Assembly (NCBI RefSeq): GCF_017874615.1
Contig: NZ_JAGIKV010000002.1
Span: forward strand, 1-64,000
Origin: Paenibacillus xylanexedens
GTDB taxonomy: Bacteria; Bacillota; Bacilli; Paenibacillales; Paenibacillaceae
Direction of reading: 5' to 3'
DNA length: 64,000 nucleotides
Positions within the stretch are counted from its first letter, which is position 1, and each line of letters opens with the position of its first letter. The notes below the pieces were generated by a model. That model made no database searches. It worked only from the letters and a program-made list of their open reading frames with translations, and was not told the DNA's origin. The translations under genes and the position numbers were made by a program. Of the stretch, positions 7,931-15,672 are shown piece by piece.

Positions 7931-8574
7931 TTGAATATAGTACCAAGTATTTTGTTAGTTGCTGCATTCCTAACAATGACCGCTTGCTCAACTCAAACTA
8001 GTACTGTTACAAAAAGTGGTGAGGTAGCTACAAATGAAGTAAAAACTACTGTCTCACAAACCGAATCATCAGAAGATCCGACAGTTCAAGATGAAAAATC
8101 AGTAGAGGTTGTTGAAGAGGAACAAGAAAATAAAGCAATTACAATAAAAAAAGGAGATAAAGTAACGGTAGATGGATAGCCGAGATATCTGTAAATAAAC
8201 AGACATTCTCTAAAAAAATTGAACCTTCTAAACCAGGCAATTTCTATACATACTACGAATCAACGGAAGAAGATTTTACCTATTTTACTTTAACAGTTAA
8301 AGTAAAAAACTTATACACAACAGGAATAGATGCATCAGATATAGCAAATGTTACATTAATGTTTGATAATCAGTGTGATTACACTACGTTTAGTACTGTT
8401 GAAGAAAATGGAGGAGCGGATTTTACATACAGTAACATTACAAGTGTCAGCCCTCTTAAAACCACCACCTTACTTTACCTAGCAAAGATGCCTAATGAAG
8501 TTGCTGAAAGCGAAAAGCCACTGAAAGCAGTAATTATGATAAAAGAAGAGGTTTATGAATATACAATTAGATAA
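7931..8574 (+). pseudogene. lipoprotein with DUF4352-like domain, frameshifted
   Basis: AGGAGG at 7912-7917 precedes TTG 7931. The signal peptide ends in a lipobox (FLTMTACS), so the mature N-terminal Cys would be lipid-linked. A Ser/Thr/Glu-rich linker follows (residues about 20-70). The frame stops at 8179 just after GDKVTVDG. The rest of the protein continues at once in another frame (AEISVNKQTF...YFTLTVKVKNLYTTG...) to 8574, an Ig-like DUF4352-type domain. One base change near 8175 would restore it. The role of such surface lipoproteins is unknown. Confidence 0.65.
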
Positions 8575-8593
8575 AACTGACAATAGTTTAACA

Positions 8594-8985
8594 TTAAACC
8601 CCACAGAAAAAGCAAAAGAGCAGAGGAATACACCCACTGCTCTTTTTGTCATTTATGTAACTAACATTGATCGTATCCAGTTTGATGTACTTCCAATCTT
8701 TATCAGGGAATACCAGTTTGATTTCCATGAGGAACGTGTTTACCACAGATACAACACCCTCGTATACCTTATCCTCAATCGGATCGAATACAGTGACTTG
8801 GATGCGTATGCACTGTGAAATGAGTCGTTAATTTTACCCTGTATTAGTTGGATCTATTGTTCATCTAAAGTGGGCTTTTCCTTCTCCAGCGCCTTCTCTT
8901 CTTGCTCCAACCAAGCCTCTCGGTGGTCAGGCAAGATCATCCGCGACGATTCATACAATCCATTTCCCTGCAATCTACTCCGCAA
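8594..8985 (-). pseudogene. YolD-like protein, frameshifted
   Basis: AAGGAGGGGC precedes TTG 8985. The N-terminus has the typical YolD-like start (RSRLQGNGLYESSRMILPDH, then REAWLEQE). The frame stops at 8854. The C-terminal half (IRIQVTVFDPIEDKVYEGVV..., then WKYIKLDTINVSYI) continues in another frame. YolD-like proteins are small accessory partners of Y-family (UmuC-like) DNA polymerases in Bacillota and are usually DNA-damage induced. This gene is the last of a three-gene set behind a LexA-like box. Confidence 0.65.
8615..8648. terminator. terminator between convergent genes
   Basis: AAAGAGCAG (8615-8623) pairs with CTGCTCTTT (8637-8645), followed by TT on the plus strand. It lies past the lipoprotein gene and inside the tail of the convergent YolD-like remnant. 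Confidence 0.65.
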
Positions 8986-8998
8986 GATAAGCCCCTCC

Positions 8999-9292
8999 TT
9001 AGTATTCAGTCCAATAGTCAGTATTGTTGTTGTTATCTGGTTGTTTTCTATGCTCAACCTTAGGACGTTCTGCCTCGCGCTCCCAGCCCTCCAGAATAAC
9101 GATATTAGTAGTGTCTGACTTGTCATCCCAATGTATGTATTCAGCAGCAATCAAAGCGTCCAGTGCAGCCATAACATCCGCCGTATACTTGCCTGTTTTA
9201 ACCGTTAATTCGTAGACAGTAGGCAATCGTCTCCGTCCACTTTTGTAGTTATACAATATTCGTAATACCTTTCGTTCAAAGTCCGTTAGCAT
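8999..9292 (-). CDS. small winged-helix-like protein of SOS cassette
   Basis: A 97-aa protein starts at ATG 9292 behind GGAAGGGG, just past the stop of the preceding gene. The N-terminal 70 residues (LTDFERKVLRILYNYKSG..., TVYELTVKTG, DALIAAEYIHW) look like a winged helix. The tail is polar and Asn-rich. Such proteins often sit beside yolD/umuC genes in Paenibacillus and phages. It is intact, lies between two members of the damage cassette, and its own function is unknown. Confidence 0.6.
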   Translation of the reverse strand: MLTDFERKVLRILYNYKSGRRRLPTVYELTVKTGKYTADVMAALDALIAAEYIHWDDKSDTTNIVILEGWEREAERPKVEHRKQPDNNNNTDYWTEY

Positions 9293-9294
9293 GC

Positions 9295-9504
9295 TTACAC
9301 CCCTTCCGCTACCATCTTGCTTGGATACCATGCCAGTAACCCCAACTCACGGAATGTCCTCGGTTGGCCTGATAGTAAATCATCTGCTTTAATCAGACCG
9401 AACCGTATGCTCTTGACTTGAATTCGCCGTTTCGTGATCTTTCCACTTTGGTTCTGATAGGTAACTTCCATCAACCAACTTAAGTATTCTACTGGCATGC
9501 TCAT
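9295..9504 (-). CDS. hypothetical 69-aa protein, first gene of SOS cassette
   Basis: The best start is ATG 9504 (MSMPVEYLSWLMEV...), with GGAG a few bases upstream. The product is basic in the middle (SGKITKRRIQVKSI) and ends WYPSKMVAEGV. Its stop is next to the start of the following gene, so the two are co-translated. A LexA-like box lies 34 bp upstream. No enzymatic motif is visible. A Y-family polymerase gene, which often shares this kind of operon, is absent. Confidence 0.55.
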   Translation of the reverse strand: MSMPVEYLSWLMEVTYQNQSGKITKRRIQVKSIRFGLIKADDLLSGQPRTFRELGLLAWYPSKMVAEGV

Positions 9505-9537
9505 CACTCCAATAAGAACGTTTGTGTGTATTACATA

Positions 9538-9551
9538 CGAACAAACATTCT
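9538..9551 (-). promoter_or_regulatory. LexA (DinR) box-like operator
   Basis: Read on the minus strand: AGAAT-GTTT-GTTCG, against the Bacillota consensus CGAAC-N4-GTTCG. One half-site is perfect and the other has two changes. It lies 34 bp upstream of the first gene of the YolD cassette, where a LexA site would repress it until DNA damage. Confidence 0.6.
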
Positions 9552-9605
9552 TATTCAAAAGAAAAAAATACCCAACAAAAGTCAGGTATTTTCTGTTACT
9601 TTATA

Positions 9606-10853
9606 TTAATTTATTTTTTCCAACTCATCTTTATCATTCGCCCATATAAAATCAGACTGTATTAAATGATCATCGAAGAAATTTGTATTAATTAAATAAG
9701 TTTTAAATTTTTCACCTTTTTTGGAGTAAGTAACGTTATAGAATATCATCATTAACTCAAAAGAAGAAAGCTGCGCCCTTAAAATCCCTCTATATTTTTT
9801 TTTCTCTTTTTCATTATTCTTTTCATCTATATCAAATGTCTCATCCTGAATTAACCTGATTATTCTATACAAGTTGCGATAATAATGTCCGATTAAATTT
9901 TCGTTTGCGTTATAGACAATTTCAAAAGATTGTATTCTCAAATCTATTAGTGGTTTAGAGTTGGTATTTTTATTAAAGACATCTAAAAAATGATGGTCTA
10001 TTCCGGCATTGATCAGACCTTCAAAATCAACTTCTTCTAATAATTCTAATACATATTCAGGATCTTTTTTCATATTTGCATTGAACTCTTTTTCGGCATG
10101 TTCCTTCATTCTAATCCATTGTGAGTCTTTATCTGTATAGACAGATAACAATTTGAAACTAAGCCTATCATCATTAGGCTTCCCATCTTCATCATAGTGA
10201 ATATAATTTTGAACATGTTGTTGAATATCTAATATGTATTCTTTTTTTAAATTAAACCAAACTGATTGTAAAAGAAAATCATTCCGCATAGATTCATCCC
10301 TATAAAATAAAATCCTTGTTTTAAGTTTTTTCTTATACTCTAAAAGGACTTCTCCATTGTATACTTCCTTAACCGTTTCAAATAATAAGGAGATTGCACT
10401 CCTCCCGCTAACATGTCTAAATGATATTTCTTTCAATATATTATGATGAAGATTAATCATATTAAAGAATGTACTATCAAACTGCTGTTTTCTCATTGTT
10501 GCGTTTGTTATTTTATACTCATCTCTTGTTTTTTCTACCTCTTTACGTTGTAACTTCAGCTCTTCTTTTTGCATCATGACAGCAGCCGTAACAAAAATAA
10601 TACTCGCTAGTGATAATAGTCCTACTGTAGTCCCTCCAAAGAAATCTCCAATTACCCCCAGGTCCTCAAAGCTTTTCATGGTATATGATGTTTTGGTGAA
10701 ATGGATTATAGCGAACGGAACAGCAACAGCGGTTAAGGCAATTGATGCTCCTAACAACATCAATATATTTTCTTTTTGAATAAACCACTTTAAAAAATTC
10801 TTAACCGTTACCCACCAAGTAGACACTCCCTCTGATTCTTGCTTTGTACTCAA
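9606..10853 (-). CDS. AbiC-like phage abortive infection protein
   Basis: A 415-aa protein starts at TTG 10853 (GGGGGAG upstream). Two membrane spans lie near residues 30-52 and 75-95, with a short coiled coil after them (KEELKLQRKEVEKTRDEY). The soluble part matches the 'putative phage abortive infection protein' family. It has QQFDSTFFNMINLHHNIL near 120, GHYYRNLYRIIRLIQD near 325 and a closing ILRAQLSSFELMMIFYN near 360. AbiC of Lactococcus blocks phage growth by killing or arresting infected cells; the trigger is not known. The gene is full length, AT-rich and monocistronic. Its survival among broken phage genes suggests it is still useful. Confidence 0.75.
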   Translation of the reverse strand: MSTKQESEGVSTWWVTVKNFLKWFIQKENILMLLGASIALTAVAVPFAIIHFTKTSYTMKSFEDLGVIGDFFGGTTVGLLSLASIIFVTAAVMMQKEELKLQRKEVEKTRDEYKITNATMRKQQFDSTFFNMINLHHNILKEISFRHVSGRSAISLLFETVKEVYNGEVLLEYKKKLKTRILFYRDESMRNDFLLQSVWFNLKKEYILDIQQHVQNYIHYDEDGKPNDDRLSFKLLSVYTDKDSQWIRMKEHAEKEFNANMKKDPEYVLELLEEVDFEGLINAGIDHHFLDVFNKNTNSKPLIDLRIQSFEIVYNANENLIGHYYRNLYRIIRLIQDETFDIDEKNNEKEKKKYRGILRAQLSSFELMMIFYNVTYSKKGEKFKTYLINTNFFDDHLIQSDFIWANDKDELEKIN

Positions 10854-11008
10854 ATTTATCTCCCCCAGATATTTAATAGTTCTATTCTATTGTAGTTTTA
10901 ATTTTATGTACACGTTCTTACATTTCTACAGAACATTCACAAGAATCTTGTTAAGCCTGCGTTTTATGAATATACTCAGATCATACATAAATTTTAGGGA
11001 GTGTTACC

Positions 11009-11683
11009 ATGCCAAGTACTATGCCTCAAAATCACAAATCTAGTATAGGATATGATATTTTTCCTGAAGAATGTCCTATCTGCAATTTTAAAATATCTCC
11101 TGCCGAGATAGTTAGTCATTTTAGACCTGCAGATCAAGATGGTCTATATAGTGAATTACAAATTGTATTTAGTTGTTCTTATGAAAAATGCAACAATTTA
11201 TTTATAGCAAAATATACTAGTGTTTATGGATCAACATATGTACATAACTACTCAAAGTCCTACCCAGTAATTTTTAAAGAAAAAATTTTCAGATCAGAAA
11301 TTATGGACTTATCTCCCAATTTCATTAAAATATATAATCAAGCTGCTGCTGCGGAACTAGGTGAGCTGACTGAAATTTGCGGTGCTGGATATCGCAAATC
11401 TTTGGAATTTTTAATTAAAGATTATCTAATCCATCTCGAGCCCCAGAAAGAAGTGGAGATCCAGAGTAAGCTGTTAGGCCATTGTATAAGTGGAATAACT
11501 GACCATGATATTAAAACTTGTGCTCAAAGGGCCACATGGCTGGGAAATGACGAAACTCATTACATAAGAAAATGGGAAGACAAAGATTTAAATGACCTCA
11601 AAATCCTCATTGATCTAACCGTTAACTGGATAACAAATAAATTATTAATGGAACGATATTTAACTGAAATGCAGGGAAGATAA
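11009..11683 (+). CDS. DUF4145-like protein with zinc ribbon
   Basis: A 224-aa protein starts at ATG 11009 with GGGAG upstream. The N-terminal part has a CPIC pair (residues 22-25) and a second pair CSYEKC near 55-60, likely a zinc ribbon. The rest has the DUF4145 pattern: AAAAELGELTEICGAGYRKS near 112 and LGHCISGITDHDI, then WLGNDETHYIRKWEDKDLND near 175. DUF4145 domains occur in restriction and other defence-linked proteins and in stand-alone mobile genes. Their activity is not known to me. The gene is divergent from the AbiC-like gene, with about 155 bp between them. Its last five codons form the left arm of a perfect palindrome. Confidence 0.7.
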   Translation: MPSTMPQNHKSSIGYDIFPEECPICNFKISPAEIVSHFRPADQDGLYSELQIVFSCSYEKCNNLFIAKYTSVYGSTYVHNYSKSYPVIFKEKIFRSEIMDLSPNFIKIYNQAAAAELGELTEICGAGYRKSLEFLIKDYLIHLEPQKEVEIQSKLLGHCISGITDHDIKTCAQRATWLGNDETHYIRKWEDKDLNDLKILIDLTVNWITNKLLMERYLTEMQGR

Positions 11684-11719
11684 GTCACTCAACTTTGAGT
11701 GACTTATCTTCCCTGCATT
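11668..11719. repeat. 52-bp perfect palindrome (25-bp arms, 2-nt centre)
   Basis: The left arm (11668-11692) includes the last codons and stop of the DUF4145-like gene. The right arm (11695-11719) is its exact reverse complement, with CT between them. There is no T-run, but such a hairpin would end transcription or protect the mRNA. Its perfection and overlap with coding sequence suggest a recent origin by inverted duplication. Confidence 0.8.
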
Positions 11720-11729
11720 ATGATGTCTA

Positions 11730-12008
11730 TCATTCTTTTGTGTTACCTAGTCGCTTACTAAACGCTAATTCAAACAATCCAGTAGCCGACTATCCAGCCA
11801 GACCACCAGCCCAAAGTCGCAATGTTACATCCAACGTTGTGAACGGATAGGCCGCCGTGATCAGTAGACCGATTAAAAGACCTATAACCGTCACTATGTT
11901 TGAAGGCATTTTGACCGTGTTTTCAACCAATTGCACCGCTGCGAGAACGAACACAGCCAACACAGAAGCAAATGTCAATACAAATTCCAGTGTTTGATTC
12001 TCCATCAC
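11730..12008 (-). pseudogene. phage holin, amber-truncated
   Basis: The gene starts at GTG 12008 (or ATG 12005) behind AAGGAGG and overlaps the endolysin stop. Two spans are visible (FVLTFASVLAVFVLAAVQL and IVTVIGLLIGLLITAAYPF), then LDVTLRLWAGGLAG. This is the pattern of the A118-type holins. A TAG at 11790 interrupts the frame. The expected end SATGLFELAFSKRLGN is still readable beyond it to a TGA at 11730. Holins make the membrane holes that release endolysin; this one would lack its last 19 residues. Confidence 0.75.
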
Positions 12009-12695
12009 TTACCCGCCTCCTTGGTAACTTTAATCCCTTTTTCTTTACGGTAATCAATCACAAGCTTTCTCCAAAAATCATAGCTGACCGTCTCATCGGC
12101 AATGTAATCTTTGTAATGCACATACGCCGCCTTGGCTTTTCAGCCTTGATCCATTCCGCTTGTGCTTTTGATGTGGCTTCCAGATCCTCGAACCGTCTCT
12201 TTCTTCTGCCGTCATCGGCTCTTCCCCCTTATCAACTGTAGGCTGCTGTCTGTAATAATTAATCAGGTACTGTGTCGGTTCGACCACTCCGGATTCATCT
12301 ACAGTGAACCCAAAGGATGGACTCGTCTTCTTCCGGATCTCATAATGCAGATGTGGTCCAGCGCTGATGCCCGTGCTGCCCTGGTTGCCGATCTTGCCTC
12401 CATACTTCACTCTCTGTCCCACAGTAACAGACACAGATGACATGTGAGCATAGATATGCAGATATCCCATGTCATCCCAGATAGCTACCGTATTGCCGTA
12501 GTTACCGAATCCTGAGCCAGTAACACCCATCTTAGCGTGTAAGAATTCCCCGCCTACAAAAGCGTACAGAGGGCCGTTTGACGGACTTACAACAAGGTCC
12601 ACGCCCTTGTGAAATTTACGAGTTTTATGAACGGGATGAATGCGCCAGCCGAATGGACTCGTCAATCGATAACCTTCAAACTGTATCTTCAGCAC
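12005..12695 (-). pseudogene. M23-type phage endolysin, frameshifted
   Basis: An LytM/M23 zinc peptidase that cuts peptidoglycan cross-bridges. The N-terminal 140 residues are complete: LTSPFGWRIHPVH, HKGVDLV (metal ligands His and Asp) and the ...AGPHLHYEIR motif near 115. After the peptidase the frame shifts near 12200. The rest, a short helical tail (AAYVHYKDYIADETVSYDFW..., VIDYRKEKGIK), is readable in another frame to the TGA overlapping the holin start. The GTG start at 12695 overlaps the end of the XhlA-like gene. Confidence 0.75.
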
Positions 12696-12888
12696 GCTTC
12701 AAAGTAACTTCCACCTCGGACAACTTGGTTGCAGTTTGTTGAGCACACTGGAGAGCTTCTTTCGAAACATCCTTTACCTCAGCCACCGCAGGCACCAGCG
12801 CAGCCAAAGGCTTTATACCCTCTTCAATCCTTGCAAGTTGAGTTTGAAGAGTGACTAGGGTGTTCGTGCTGTCCTACATGTCGATCAC
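12676..12888 (-). pseudogene. XhlA-like haemolysin/holin-accessory protein, nonsense
   Basis: Behind an AAGGAGG, GTG 12888 opens a frame with a TAG at codon 5. It then runs 66 clean codons (DSTNTLVTLQTQLARIEEGI... KLSEVEVTLKRAEDTV), a coiled coil as in XhlA proteins that sit before endolysin and holin genes. The single early stop and the position just upstream of the lysis genes support a recently lost gene. Confidence 0.55.
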
Positions 12889-12941
12889 ACCTCCTTGGTT
12901 TGCATCTATATCCGTCCCCCAATTCTGTCTATATTTGAACA

Positions 12942-12971
12942 CAAAAAAACACGCTCCATTTTCTGTGCGTG
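12942..12971 (-). terminator. terminator after the tail module
   Basis: On the minus strand CACGC (12971-12967) pairs with GCGTG (12954-12950), followed by seven T. It lies just below the XkdX remnant. Confidence 0.6.
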
Positions 12972-12980
12972 CCATCTCTA

Positions 12981-13118
12981 CTAATATTCAATTCCTGTAA
13001 TTTGCTCATACTGCTCAGGTGTAATTTCTCCAAATGGGTTGCTATCTGTGAGCACTGCAATTCTCAGCGCTACAGCAGTTACCCAGTTCATTCAAAAAGC
13101 GAGAGACCAGAATGTCAT
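12981..13118 (-). pseudogene. XkdX-family phage protein, nonsense
   Basis: The 45-codon frame starts at ATG 13118, overlapping the end of the tail gene. It begins MTFWSLAF, hits a TGA at codon 9, then continues MNWVTAVALRIAVLTDSNPF and GEITPEQYEQITGIEY to TAG 12981. The ITPEQY-EITG ending is the XkdX hallmark. XkdX is a short conserved protein downstream of tail-fibre genes in many Bacillota phages; its role is unclear. Confidence 0.75.
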
Positions 13119-14579
13119 GTCGGTTCACCCCCTTTCAGTTGGATGATTTCGAGTTTGGCTGCTGCCAGTTCTTGACCCAGAGAAGTGATGGTCTGCTGTT
13201 GTTGGATGCTCTGCATTTTGACGATGGTAAGTTCACCACCCAAACTGTTCATTACGGTTTGATTTTCGATCCCTTGGAGCTTCATTTCAGCCATTTGACC
13301 ACCGAGCGAACGCACTCGCTCAGATAGCGCCGGACGCGGTTCCTGTGGCGTTTGGGTTGCCAAGATGTGGGCACCCCCACCCCAGAGCTGTAGGTTAAGA
13401 GTCCGCGAATCTTCCACCGTCTCGCTGAGATGCTGCGCATGGGCCTTACGAAGCTTTTCATATGCTTTGATCTGTTGCTCGGCAGACCAATCGTACATGT
13501 CGGCCTGATAACGTATCGTAGCAAGATCCGCGTTATAAGCTTTATCGCGGAGATCCTTAGCAATTTCGGCTGCAGATTTCTCCTTTTTAGCCTTGCCCGA
13601 CTTCGCCTTCTTGCCTTTTCCGCCGGATTTTTTTTCTTTGCCCCCAGTTATATAATACCGGAACCTACTCCCTTCGCAGAGTAAGCTTCTTCAGTGTCAG
13701 CCCATCCATGGCCCGCGAAATGTCCATCACCGCCTGCTACACCTTCACTTGCTTATCGTAAAGACCGTCAAGCATCGTACTCTCCTCGTTTGCCAACCGC
13801 TCAAGCGTTGGATTTACGCTTACTCCGCCGATCCCTGTAACGTTTTTCTTGAATGGCGCGGACTGGATGCCTCCGACTGAGCTCATCGCTTTAGCCAAGT
13901 TCTCGTAGTTGCTAATCTGCGCCTTGACTAACGCCAGATTCGCCTCGGCCATCGCTTTCATGTTCGCAACGTATGCGTTAACTACTTGCGCGGATTGATC
14001 GATAAATGAACGCTCTGCGGCAATATGTTCCCCGATGATGTCAATGTTCTGGACGCGAACTCTTTCGGATTCACCCATAACGCGGTTCAGATCCGGGTAC
14101 TTCTTCCGGAGTTGGTCGACTGTGCTGGCTAGTTCCTGTTTCTGCGCCTGATCAAGCGTTTGAGCGGATGCGAGCTCTTTATATCGGTCCAGCAATGCTT
14201 CCGACGCTTCAACCTGGCGGTACTTAGGCGTGATTTTTTGAATCTCCGCGTCCTTCATTTTCAGTAACGCAGGCGTAGACTCTTCGATGGTACGATTGAG
14301 CATCCCGAGCTTACTAGACGCGTCCTCAACTCCGTCGTAACCCATCGTACGTAATTTATCGTCCATATCTGCCAGCTCTTCGTTAATATCAATCATTTCG
14401 TCTAGGAGGGCGGGAGTTCCGAGTCCGTCGCTTTGTATCGCCTCAATCTCATTTAGTCGCTGCTGTAACTTCGCACGCTCCTCTAAGGCCGTTTTTAGTT
14501 CAGACGTTTTCTCCTGTAGCGCCTCGACTTCGGCAACTGAGCGGTCTAGTGACGACTGTGCCAGTTTGATTTTAGACAC
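13115..14579 (-). pseudogene. phage tape measure/tail protein remnant
   Basis: The frame from 14579 gives 280 residues of long alpha-helical, coiled-coil protein (SVAEVEALQEKTSELKTAL..., LLDRYKELASAQTLDQAQ). It ends in a TAG at 13737, beyond which QAVMDISRAMDGLTL follows in frame. Another shift near 13655 leads to a Lys/Gly-rich linker (GGKGKKAKSGKAKK) and then ADMYDWSAEQQIKAYEKLRK, typical of tape measure proteins. The last part (13115-13350), with repeats such as SLGGQMAEMKL, looks like a short tail-fibre end. The natural N-terminus is missing, so internal deletions fused pieces of one or two tail genes. Confidence 0.6.
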
Positions 14580-14640
14580 GCAAAATAAGCCGAGATGTTA
14601 GCGCTCCTCCGCCTGTTCCAGCTCCGTATTCACGTAAAAT

Positions 14641-14853
14641 TTACGTAATTTGTGCCACGTTGAACAACCTCTTAGCTAAGCGTTTCCTTGCGTCAGGCAC
14701 GCGATATTGAATACCGGTTACTTAGTCGCCACGTTCGTACGTAGCCATGACGATAAAATCACTGTAGCTTCGGTGAATCTTTGCGATGACTTCTGGATCT
14801 TCCGTAAAATATGCGATGGTATCGGCGTTTAGACGCCAGATTGCGTTGGACAA
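14641..14853 (-). pseudogene. small phage protein, nonsense
   Basis: From TTG 14853 the frame reads SNAIWRLNADTIAYFTEDPE, then VIAKIHRSYSDFIVM. It meets a TAA at 14722 and goes on in frame VTGIQYRVPDARKRLAKRLF to 14641. The coherence on both sides of the stop argues for one gene with a nonsense mutation. The family is not recognised. Confidence 0.4.
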
Positions 14854-14938
14854 TTCGCTTCACTTCCTCAGATTAACGTTTAAAAACCTCTGACCATGTA
14901 CGCTCGATTCGATTTTGTTAGACATAGTTTGAGTATTA

Positions 14939-15241
14939 TTAAAGGTGAGTTTCATTTTGCGTATCCCCTTTACGGATAAATATAGAAAGTAGTTCGATCG
15001 CGCTCATATTGTGAATGTTATCAATGAAGCTCAGGTCCTCAACCGTCAGGTCGAAAATGATAGGCTCGCCGTATGATGTAACGTACTCTGTACCGTCAAA
15101 ATCAACACGCTCCTAACGGCGATATTTGTAATCAGAGTCAATGTAAATCGCGTGATTATCATCTATTAGTGTGCTGATGTATTCGATGCTGAATGGGCCG
15201 TCAAAGTCGTCGACCTTGGTGACTACGGTAATGTTAGACAT
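14939..15241 (-). pseudogene. phage hypothetical protein, amber-interrupted
   Basis: AAGGAGG and ATG 15241 start MSNITVVTKVDDFDGPFSIE. A TAG at 15113-15115 follows YKYRR. The same frame continues ERVDFDGTEYVTSYGEPIIF, then DLTVEDLSFIDNIHNMSAIE, to TAA 14939. About 100 residues in all, acidic. One base substitution explains the loss. The family is not recognised. Confidence 0.5.
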
Positions 15242-15370
15242 AATTTCGTTCCTCCTTGTGGGATTTAATGCGGACCATTACGATGTTGCTTGATAATGAT
15301 GAAACCTTTTGTTACGATATGCGTATAAGATGTCTACTAGTTTACTACCATTATTTTTGGAAGAATTTTT

Positions 15371-15597
15371 GTGACTATCCGGTTCTCGCTTGATAAGATA
15401 ATGAAGGAACGCGGACTTGAACAGAAAGACGTCGTTCAAATTACCGGCATAATCGCAATACTGTAAAGGCGATCGCGTTGAACGCCAACGCGCTGATAGA
15501 TTTCCCAGCGCTCCATACCCTATGTGAAAAGTTGGGTGTGCTGCCTGGCGACTTAATCGAATACATAACCGATAGAGATCGCGAAATTGATAAATAA
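15371..15597 (+). pseudogene. XRE-family repressor-like HTH, frameshifted
   Basis: GTG 15371 starts VTIRFSLDKIMKERGLEQKD, then VVQITGI. After a one-base shift near 15450 the protein continues NTVKAIALNANALIDFPALH, then TLCEKLGVLPGDLIEYI, ending at 15597. This is the Cro/CI-type HTH layout of small phage regulators such as the YozG group. Its stop codon lies inside the terminator hairpin that follows. Confidence 0.65.
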
Positions 15598-15640
15598 ACT
15601 AAAGAGGACCTTTAACTATCAAAGGGTCCTCTTTAGTTTA
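15595..15640 (+). terminator. strong terminator hairpin
   Basis: TAAACTAAAGAGGACC (15595-15610) pairs over 16 bp with GGTCCTCTTTAGTTTA (15625-15640). It separates the HTH remnant from the DUF4062 gene. Confidence 0.75.
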
Positions 15641-15672
15641 TAATTAAAGTCCTATACATAAGGAGAGATCAA

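Noticed and set aside
8555..8818. A plus-strand ORF after the lipoprotein gene
   Set aside because: It runs through a terminator hairpin and lies opposite a YolD-like C-terminus that reads as real protein on the minus strand.
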